Of a stretch of 64,000 bases of DNA, positions 53,480-64,000 are shown piece by piece. The stretch comes from Azotosporobacter soli (GTDB lineage Bacteria; Bacillota; Negativicutes; SG130). The notes beneath the pieces are model-generated. The model was given only the letters and a program-made list of their open reading frames with translations, was not told where the DNA came from and ran no database searches. The stretch is taken from positions 24,547 through 88,546 of the forward strand of contig NZ_JAUAOA010000013.1 in assembly GCF_030542965.1 (NCBI RefSeq), in the 5' to 3' direction. Each line of letters starts with the position of its first letter. Within the stretch, counting starts at the first letter, position 1. Made by a program: the position numbers and the translations under genes.

Positions 53480-53533
53480 TACTTTGATTTACGTTCAAAT
53501 AACGGTATTTGGAAAACGAGGTGCGAAACGCTG

Positions 53534-54553
53534 ATGCAGACCTATCTTGTGGCCTTTTTTACGGCTCTGGTGGTAGCCTATTTCTTGACTCCACAGGTGA
53601 AGAACCTGGCGATACGGGCGGGCGCTTTGGATGCTCCGGATGCCCGTAAGGTTCATAAAAAACCGATTCCGCGCATGGGCGGGTTGGCCATCTATGTTGC
53701 GTTCGTCGTTGCGGTGCTGCTGTGCATGCAGGTGACGCGCGATGTGCTGGGCATATTGGTCGGCGGAACGGCTATTTTGGCGCTGGGAATTTTAGATGAT
53801 CTCAAGCCGCTGCCGGCGAAGGTGAAGCTGCTTGGGCAGATTGCCGCCGCAGGCGTGCTGGTGTTTTTTGATATCCGCATCGAGTGGATCACGAATCCGT
53901 TCGGTGAGATGCTATATGTTGAATATTGGTCGATTCCGTTGACGATCCTCTGGGTGGTCGGTTTGACCAACACCGTCAATCTGATTGATGGCCTTGACGG
54001 CTTGGCTGCCGGCGTATCAACGATTGCCGCGGTTACGATCCTCTTGGTCGCACTGCAACAGAATTTTTGGACGGTGGCTATCCTGACCGCTGCGATTGCC
54101 GGCAGTTCACTGGGCTTTTTACAGCATAATTTCAATCCTGCTAAAATCTTTATGGGCGACACAGGCAGCATGTTCCTCGGTTACATGCTGGCGGCGGTGT
54201 CAGTCATGGGAACCGTGAAGAGCGCGGCGACGATTGCGTTAATCGTTCCGATTGTCGCACTCGGGCTGCCGATTATGGATACGGCCTTTGCCATTGTGCG
54301 CCGTTATCTGAGCGGCCAGCCGATTTTTAAACCGGATCGCGGTCATTTGCATCATCGCCTCTTGGATATGGGACTGACGCAAAAACAGGCGGTCTTACTG
54401 ATGTATGTGATCAGCGGTTGCTTGGGGTTAAGTGCAATCGCATTGACGGAAGTGAATAAGATATCCGGCATTATTATCATCGTCGGAATTCTAGGATTGG
54501 CCTTTGTCGGCGCTCGTAAGATCGGCGTGTTGAAGATTGAGGCGTCCGAGTAG
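53534..54553 (+). CDS. Undecaprenyl-phosphate GlcNAc-1-phosphate transferase (WecA/TagO)
   Basis: Polytopic membrane enzyme of 339 residues that starts envelope glycan synthesis by moving GlcNAc-1-P from UDP-GlcNAc to undecaprenyl phosphate. Motifs of the MraY/WecA family: DARKVHKKPIPRMGG (about residues 31-45), LGILDDLKPLP (about 85-95), TNTVNLIDGLDGLAAG (about 147-162), FMGDTGSMFLGY (about 206-217) and the GHLHHRLLDMG loop (about 272-282). About 10-11 membrane helices. Start at ATG 53534; the long upstream frame overlaps the MazG-like gene. GlmU supplies its substrate. Confidence 0.92.
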   Translation: MQTYLVAFFTALVVAYFLTPQVKNLAIRAGALDAPDARKVHKKPIPRMGGLAIYVAFVVAVLLCMQVTRDVLGILVGGTAILALGILDDLKPLPAKVKLLGQIAAAGVLVFFDIRIEWITNPFGEMLYVEYWSIPLTILWVVGLTNTVNLIDGLDGLAAGVSTIAAVTILLVALQQNFWTVAILTAAIAGSSLGFLQHNFNPAKIFMGDTGSMFLGYMLAAVSVMGTVKSAATIALIVPIVALGLPIMDTAFAIVRRYLSGQPIFKPDRGHLHHRLLDMGLTQKQAVLLMYVISGCLGLSAIALTEVNKISGIIIIVGILGLAFVGARKIGVLKIEASE

Positions 54554-54566
54554 AAAAATCATTGAA

Positions 54567-54596
54567 AAGGCTGGCAATAATCTGCCGGCCTTTTTT
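54567..54596 (+). terminator. Intrinsic terminator after the WecA/TagO gene
   Basis: AAGGCTGGCA pairs with TGCCGGCCTT (54567-54576/54583-54592, one G-U), followed by T-run to 54596. Confidence 0.85.
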
Positions 54597-54639
54597 AAAC
54601 GCTTGTTTTTGCTAGAATAAGAATGAGGTGGTCGGGAAG

Positions 54640-55803
54640 ATGAAGAAAAAAATCAAAGTAATGACGGTGTTTGGTACGCGGCCAGAGGCGATAAAAATGG
54701 CGCCGCTTGTTTTGGAATTGCAGCAGCATCCCGAAGAGATAACGCCGGTGGTCGCCGTTACGGCGCAACACCGTGAAATGCTTGACCAGGTACTGGATTT
54801 GTTCGGCATCGTGCCGGATCATGACCTTGATATCATGGCGCAAGGACAAACTTTGTTTGAAGTGACGAGTCGTGCGATGCAAGGCTTGAATACGGTCTTG
54901 GCGGAAGAGAAACCGGATATCGTGCTGGTGCACGGCGATACGACGACGACGTTTGCCGGCGCCTTAGCTGCTTATTATCACCAAATTGACGTTGGGCATG
55001 TCGAAGCGGGGCTACGCACCGGCGATAAATATTCGCCGTATCCGGAAGAAATGAACCGGAAGCTGACAGGTTCATTGGCAGACCTACACTTTGCCCCGAC
55101 TGATACGGCGCGAGCCAACCTTCTGACTGAAGCGATTCCAGAGCAGGGCGTGATCGTTACCGGCAATACGGTGATCGACGCGCTACTGGCGACGGTACGG
55201 CAAGATTACGTTTTTGCCGATCCGCTCTTGGCGAACATTGATTATAAAGCAAAACGCGTCGTGCTGGTGACGACGCACCGGCGCGAAAATCTTGGCGAGC
55301 CGATGCGCCATGTCTACCAGGCGTTAAGAGATATCGTCGCCGAATTCAGCGACGTGGAAATCGTCTTTCCGGTGCATCGCAATCCGAAGGTACGGGAAGT
55401 CGTGGAAGCGGAACTTGGCGGTTTGGAACGCGTGCATTTGATCGATCCGCTCGAATACCAGCCGTTTACCAATTTGCTTGCGCGCTCCTATCTGATTCTG
55501 ACCGATTCCGGCGGCATTCAAGAGGAAGCGCCGTCGCTCGGTAAACCGGTATTGGTGCTGCGCAACACCACGGAACGTCCGGAAGCGATCGCAGCCGGCA
55601 CGGTAAAGTTGATTGGCACGGAACGCGACGTCGTATACGGAGAAACCCGTCGTTTACTTGACGATGCGGCGGAGTATCACCGTATGTCGGCTTCGAGTAA
55701 TCCGTACGGCGACGGATTGGCATCGAAACGCATCGTGCAGGCCATTTTGCACCATTATGGTTTGGCAGAAGAAGGTGCGCAACCGTTTACTGTGAAGGGA
55801 TAA
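54640..55803 (+). CDS. wecB: UDP-N-acetylglucosamine 2-epimerase, non-hydrolysing
   Basis: Makes UDP-ManNAc from UDP-GlcNAc for teichoic acid-like or capsular glycans. The protein has 387 residues. Motifs: [15 protein letters not shown] at the N-terminus, [16 protein letters not shown] (about residues 92-107), [11 protein letters not shown] (about 113-123), PEEMNRKL (about 128-135) and [19 protein letters not shown] (about 286-304). The ATG at 54640 has GAGGTGG 8 nt upstream. It lies just before the ATP synthase operon, separated by a terminator. Confidence 0.93.
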   Translation: MKKKIKVMTVFGTRPEAIKMAPLVLELQQHPEEITPVVAVTAQHREMLDQVLDLFGIVPDHDLDIMAQGQTLFEVTSRAMQGLNTVLAEEKPDIVLVHGDTTTTFAGALAAYYHQIDVGHVEAGLRTGDKYSPYPEEMNRKLTGSLADLHFAPTDTARANLLTEAIPEQGVIVTGNTVIDALLATVRQDYVFADPLLANIDYKAKRVVLVTTHRRENLGEPMRHVYQALRDIVAEFSDVEIVFPVHRNPKVREVVEAELGGLERVHLIDPLEYQPFTNLLARSYLILTDSGGIQEEAPSLGKPVLVLRNTTERPEAIAAGTVKLIGTERDVVYGETRRLLDDAAEYHRMSASSNPYGDGLASKRIVQAILHHYGLAEEGAQPFTVKG

Positions 55804-55821
55804 AATAGACAAATAGATTTT

Positions 55822-55856
55822 ACCGGGAGACGCTGTCTTCCGGTTCTTTGTTTTTT
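55822..55856 (+). terminator. Intrinsic terminator after wecB
   Basis: ACCGGGAGA (55822-55830) pairs with TCTTCCGGT (55836-55844) and a T-rich tract follows. Confidence 0.8.
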
Positions 55857-55928
55857 GCATAAAGAAAGTTTTTAAAACGCGTAGAAAGTAAAAAAACATC
55901 CTGTATTCATGCGAATAGGAAGAGGGAT

Positions 55929-55956
55929 TTGAAATACAGTTGTAGAATGTTGTAAA
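55929..55956 (+). promoter_or_regulatory. Candidate promoter of the atp operon
   Basis: TTGAAA at 55929-55934 and TGTAAA at 55951-55956 with a 16-nt spacer; moderate match. The leader to the first gene is about 70 nt. Confidence 0.45.
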
Positions 55957-56027
55957 AGTCACAATGTGCGTATCGGCCATGTGGCAACGCTGGGCGCAAG
56001 AAAAGCAGCCTAGGGAGAGAAGAAGGT

Positions 56028-56252
56028 ATGGACAAAAACAAGTCCGGCAAACAGGAGACGGTAGGCGGGGCATTGGCAACCGCATCGGCGATCGGGTTTA
56101 CGATGATCTCCACGTTGATCGTCGGTGTTTGGTTAGGACGTTGGGCCGACCGTGCTTGGGACGTGACTCCGTGGGGAACGGTTAGCGGCATCATACTGGG
56201 CATGCTGGCCGGGCTTTGGTCAATGTATAAAAAAATAACGAAGGGAACGTGA
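56028..56252 (+). CDS. atpZ: AtpZ-type small membrane protein of the ATP synthase operon
   Basis: Protein of 74 residues of the ATPase_gene1/AtpZ family (PF09527): two transmembrane helices (about residues 16-36 and 48-66) with GFTMISTLIVGVWLG and G-x-x-L-G-x-x-x-G-L. Homologues help assemble or regulate the Fo sector. It starts the operon after AGAAGAAGG and overlaps a possible GTG start of the next gene. Confidence 0.85.
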   Translation: MDKNKSGKQETVGGALATASAIGFTMISTLIVGVWLGRWADRAWDVTPWGTVSGIILGMLAGLWSMYKKITKGT

Positions 56253-56335
56253 AGGATAGCAGGCAGGAATGGCAAACGCAGCAAGGCTTTGAGGGGAGCA
56301 AGGGTTGTTTGGTTGTTCGGTCTGTTTTTATTTTT

Positions 56336-57461
<1,126 letters not shown>

Positions 57462-57507
57462 ACGGAAAAAAACCGTTCTTTGTTTGCTTAATGGTCAATG
57501 ATTTTAA

Positions 57508-57774
<267 letters not shown>

Positions 57775-57785
57775 GGAGTGCAGCT

Positions 57786-57803
57786 GAGGGGCAACGGCCC
57801 CTC
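57786..57803 (+). other. Intercistronic hairpin between atpE and atpF
   Basis: GAGGGGC (57786-57792) pairs with GCCCCTC (57797-57803) with a short loop, then TTTG. It is in a 58-nt gap within the operon and may protect or process the atpE mRNA to raise c-subunit yield. Confidence 0.5.
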
Positions 57804-57832
57804 TTTGTGCGCCGGAAAAGGAGGTGCCCTGA

Positions 57833-58329
57833 GTGATTGAACTGAACGCGACGCTGGTCGCGCAGATTATAAACTTTTTGATCTTAGTGGCTTTATTGAC
57901 AAAGTTTGCCTATAAGCCGCTCTTAAAGATCTTGGCGGAACGGCAAGAGAAGATTGCCGGTAATATTGCGGCTGCCGAACGGGAACGCCAGGAAGCCGAA
58001 ACACTGCGTCAGGATTATTTGAAACAGCTTGACGACGCTCGGGCGCGCGCCCAATCAATCGTCGACAAAGCTGCGCAGCTTGCGGAGCAGACCAAGGACG
58101 AAATTCTGGCCGCCGCGCGCGAAGAAAGTACGCGTTTGATTAAGGCGGCGCAGGAAGAGAGCGATCGTCAACGCGACAAGGTCATGGATCAAATGAAGGC
58201 AGACATGGTCAATCTGTCACTGGCGGCAGCGGCCAAGATTATTCAACACAATTTGGATGCGGAAAGCAATGCCAAACTGGTGGATGATTTTATCCGTCAG
58301 CTGGATGACAAGAAAGTAGGGGGACTGCC

Positions 58330-58336
<7 letters not shown>
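57833..58336 (+). CDS. atpF: F-type ATP synthase subunit b
   Basis: Peripheral stalk subunit of 167 residues: one N-terminal transmembrane helix (about residues 8-26) followed by a long charged coiled-coil (about 35-155) rich in Ala, Glu, Gln and Arg. GTG start with AAGGAGG 8 nt upstream. It overlaps atpH by 7 nt. Confidence 0.93.
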
Positions 58337-60419
<2,083 letters not shown>

Positions 60420-60424
60420 TGTAG

Positions 60425-61276
60425 ATGCCCAGTGTAAGCGACATTCGGCGACGCATCAAAAGCGTCAAGAATATAGAACAGATCACGAAGGCGATGAAAA
60501 TGGTAGCGGCAGCGCGTCTGCGTCGGGCTCAGGAACGGGCGGCGGCGAGCAAGCCGTATACCGAGAAGATGCAGGAAGTGCTGGCCAGCGTGGCCGGCGC
60601 TTGCGGTGATGCGGAGCATCCGCTTCTGGCCGTAAGGAAAGTCAATCGGACGGCGTATTTGGTGCTGAGCGCCGATAAGGGCTTGGCCGGCGCTTATTCC
60701 TCGAACTTAATGAAAGAGGTTGTAGCGCATATGGTCGGTCGGGATAAGGCGGACTGTCCACTGATCACCGTAGGTCGTAAATCGCGCGATTATTTCAAAC
60801 GTCGCGATTATGACGTGGCGGTCGAATTTACCGGCTTTTCGGAAAAACCGACTTACCAGCATGCGATTGCCTTGGCTAAAGAAGTGGCCGAAGGTTTTGT
60901 TCGGGGCGACTATGATGAAGTCTATTTGGCCTATACGCAATTTTATTCGCCGATTACGCAAAAGCCGACGACCGTCAAATTGTTGCCGCTCGCGCAGCCG
61001 GAAGGCGAACAGGAGCACCGGGAATATATTTATGAACCGAGTGCGGTGGATGTGCTCGGGCAGTTGTTGCCGAAGTATCTGGAAAGCGTGATTTACGGCG
61101 GCTTGCTGCAGTCGGCGGCCAGTGAACTGGGCGCGCGGATGACCGCGATGGGCTCGGCCACCGACAACGCCGAAGAATTGATTGCTAAATTGGTGCTGAA
61201 CTATAACAAGGTTCGTCAAGCTACGATCACACGGGAGATTTCTGAGATCGTCGGCGGTGCGGAGGCCTTGAAGTAA
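60425..61276 (+). CDS. atpG: F-type ATP synthase subunit gamma
   Basis: Central rotor shaft subunit of 283 residues. The terminal coiled-coil helices are visible: N-terminal IRRRIKSVKNIEQITKAMK and C-terminal MGSATDNAEELIAKL then LNYNKVRQATITREISEIVGG (split 20-residue signature near the end). GAGGTGA lies 7 nt before the ATG. An 81-nt gap precedes atpD. Confidence 0.95.
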   Translation: MPSVSDIRRRIKSVKNIEQITKAMKMVAAARLRRAQERAAASKPYTEKMQEVLASVAGACGDAEHPLLAVRKVNRTAYLVLSADKGLAGAYSSNLMKEVVAHMVGRDKADCPLITVGRKSRDYFKRRDYDVAVEFTGFSEKPTYQHAIALAKEVAEGFVRGDYDEVYLAYTQFYSPITQKPTTVKLLPLAQPEGEQEHREYIYEPSAVDVLGQLLPKYLESVIYGGLLQSAASELGARMTAMGSATDNAEELIAKLVLNYNKVRQATITREISEIVGGAEALK

Positions 61277-62773
<1,497 letters not shown>

Positions 62774-62776
62774 CCT

Positions 62777-63208
62777 ATGGCCAAGAAGATTCGCTTGGAT
62801 GTGGTTACACCGGAAAAGGTGGCCTTCTCCAAGGAGGTCAATATGGTCATTGCCCGGACCACTGCTGGTGATGTCGGCATTCTGCCGGGGCATGCTCCAT
62901 TGGTGGGGACCCTTGGCATTTGGCCGCTTCGCATCATGGAAGAAGAAGGGGAAACGCAGCTGTCGCTGATGGGCGGCTTCATCGAAGTCCAGCCTGATAA
63001 GATCACGATACTGGGCGGAACCGTAGAATTGGTTGAAGAGATCGACGTTGCCCGGGCGGAAGCCGCCAAAGAACGGGCGCAGCGTCGCTTGAAAGGCGAT
63101 GTCGTAGCCGCAGATACCGTCACCGACGAACTGCGCGCTGAAATCGCGCTGAAACGCGCGATTGTCCGCTTGAAGGTGTATGAGTTCTACCAGCAACGCA
63201 GACGTTAA
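62777..63208 (+). CDS. atpC: F-type ATP synthase subunit epsilon
   Basis: Regulatory subunit of 143 residues: N-terminal beta-sandwich (about 1-90; GILPGHAPLVGTL) and a C-terminal helical hairpin (about 95-140) rich in Ala, Glu and Arg that can inhibit ATP hydrolysis. It starts 3 nt after atpD and ends the operon. Confidence 0.95.
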   Translation: MAKKIRLDVVTPEKVAFSKEVNMVIARTTAGDVGILPGHAPLVGTLGIWPLRIMEEEGETQLSLMGGFIEVQPDKITILGGTVELVEEIDVARAEAAKERAQRRLKGDVVAADTVTDELRAEIALKRAIVRLKVYEFYQQRRR

Positions 63209-63215
63209 TAAGAAG

Positions 63216-63259
63216 AATAGGCTGTCACAAAATAAGATTATTTTGTGACAGCCTATTTT
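63216..63259. terminator. Strong intrinsic terminator after the atp operon
   Basis: A perfect 18-bp stem (63216-63233/63240-63257) with a 6-nt loop and TTTT. Its core resembles the terminator at 2624-2667. Confidence 0.93.
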
Positions 63260-63284
63260 CTTATGACTTTAGTCAGTTGAGCGA

Positions 63285-64000
63285 AGCGAAACAGAAAACC
63301 ACCCGCTATGCGGGTGGATGACAACTGTTATACAAAAACTCACCACTTTCTTATAATAGAGGGTGTTCAGGCCACTATACAAAGAAAGGACTGGTGAGTT
63401 TTATGGGACAAAGTTTAGCACATACAAAATGGCAGTGCAAGTACCACATAGTATTTACGCCGAAGTTTAGACGGAAAATAATCTATGGTCAATATCGTGA
63501 AAGCATAGGAGAAATATTACGAAGGCTATGCAGTTATAAGGACGTAAAAATCATAGAAGGTCATCTAATGATCGATCATGTGCATATGTTAGTATCGATA
63601 CCGCCAAAATTCAGTGTTTCTGCATTTATGGGGTATCTAAAAGGAAAAAGTGCGCTAATGATATTTGAACAGCATGGTAATTTGAAATACAAATATGGGA
63701 ATAGGCACTTTTGGGCAGAAGGATATTATGTTAGTACAGTAGGGCTAAATGAAGCGACGATCAAGAAGTACATTCAAGAACAAGAAAAACATGATCAAGC
63801 AATAGATAAACTGAATGTACGAGAGTACGATGACCCTTTTAAGGGTAACGTGAAGTAGTACAAACATCCCTTTAGGGATAGCAAAAGTGATTAGACCGTA
63901 GTGGCTTGAACAAAGTGAAAGCCAGCGTCTTGAGACGCCGGCTAGTAATAGAGGCTTATAGCCTCAGTGCAAACCACCCGTTAGACGGGTGGTTCTGATT
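63285..64000 (+). mobile_element. IS200/IS605-family insertion sequence, possibly complete or cut by the window end
   Basis: Subterminal hairpins mark both ends: CCACCCGC/GCGGGTGG at 63299-63317 on the left and AACCACCCGT/ACGGGTGGTT at 63972-63994 on the right, as in IS200/IS605 elements that transpose as single strands. Other hairpins lie after the transposase (ATCCCTTTAGGGAT near 63864, a GCGTCTTGAGACGC at about 63926, GAGGCTTATAGCCTC at 63951-63965). Only tnpA is present; there is no tnpB. The DNA is clearly more A/T-rich than its neighbours. Exact ends and target site cannot be fixed from one copy. Confidence 0.82.
63403..63858 (+). CDS. tnpA: IS200/IS605 family TnpA (Y1) transposase
   Basis: Single-strand DNA transposase of 151 residues, the normal IS200 size. 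The HUH motif is in MIDHVHMLVSIPP (about residues 57-69), and the catalytic tyrosine is most likely in KKYIQEQ (about 124-130) after GYYVSTVG. The N-terminal KYHIVFTPKFRR is typical. The ATG at 63403 has AAAGGA about 12 nt upstream; a GTG at 63394 is possible. A TATAAT lies at 63352-63357. The element lies just behind the atp terminator. Confidence 0.9.
   Translation: MGQSLAHTKWQCKYHIVFTPKFRRKIIYGQYRESIGEILRRLCSYKDVKIIEGHLMIDHVHMLVSIPPKFSVSAFMGYLKGKSALMIFEQHGNLKYKYGNRHFWAEGYYVSTVGLNEATIKKYIQEQEKHDQAIDKLNVREYDDPFKGNVK

Overview
The window looks like a chromosome segment from an anaerobic, GC-moderate member of the Firmicutes, most likely the Negativicutes (Sporomusa/Pelosinus-like). The reasons are strong AAGGAGG-type ribosome binding sites, frequent ATGA/GTGA gene overlaps, a Firmicutes gene order, an AbrB protein with a four-cysteine tail, and an anaerobe-type PaaK-ACT pair. 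This placement comes from gene content and family knowledge; I could not run a search. Nearly all genes are on the + strand and almost everything is housekeeping.

Layout. 1-3.7 kb: DUF192, a GYF_2-AIM24 fusion, a short-form 6-phosphogluconate dehydrogenase, a 45-codon basic gene on the minus strand that is easily missed, and a proline-rich membrane protein. 3.8-26.6 kb: the Bacillus yaaO-to-pth replication/RNA cluster in order (yaaO-like decarboxylase, tmk, yaaR, holB, ricT, trmN6, rsmI, abrB, metG, tatD, yabE-like, rnmV, rsmA, ispE, purR, glmU, prs, pth), with local substitutions: a guanylate-kinase-like protein and a PilZ protein near tmk, a GntR regulator, a MobA-like nucleotidyltransferase, a GNAT acetyltransferase and a polysaccharide deacetylase. 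27.5-35.2 kb: rpmE, a DUF1385 membrane protein, prfA, prmC, tsaC/sua5, a small phosphatase, rpiB, a TIGR01440 gene, glyA and upp, matching the Bacillus rpmE-to-upp block.

35.4-49.5 kb is inserted between upp and the ATP synthase operon. It holds a PAS protein with a degenerate GGDEF domain, then two transcription units that each start with a promoter, a ykkC-class riboswitch (by context most likely the ppGpp-sensing subtype) and an intrinsic terminator. The first unit is paaK-ACT. The second is ilvN-ilvD-ilvC-leuA-leuC-leuD-leuB followed by two overlapping IlvB-like genes. Those two IlvB paralogues are degraded in complementary halves of the thiamine diphosphate site: the first keeps the canonical PYR domain but lost the metal-binding motif, and the second keeps the metal-binding motif but has an altered PYR domain. 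An obligate heteromeric acetolactate synthase with a single complete active-site type is the most interesting hypothesis from this window.

49.6-56 kb: a HAD phosphatase, an Lrp-aminotransferase pair, a dCMP-deaminase-like protein, an internally duplicated MazG-like protein, and WecA/TagO and WecB for cell-envelope glycan synthesis. 56-63.2 kb: a complete F1Fo ATP synthase operon (atpZ, I, B, E, F, H, A, G, D, C) whose c subunit carries two acidic residues at the ion site. 63.27 kb to the end: an AT-rich IS200/IS605-type element. Several palindromic intergenic repeats are scattered through the window. I saw no rRNA, tRNA or CRISPR array.
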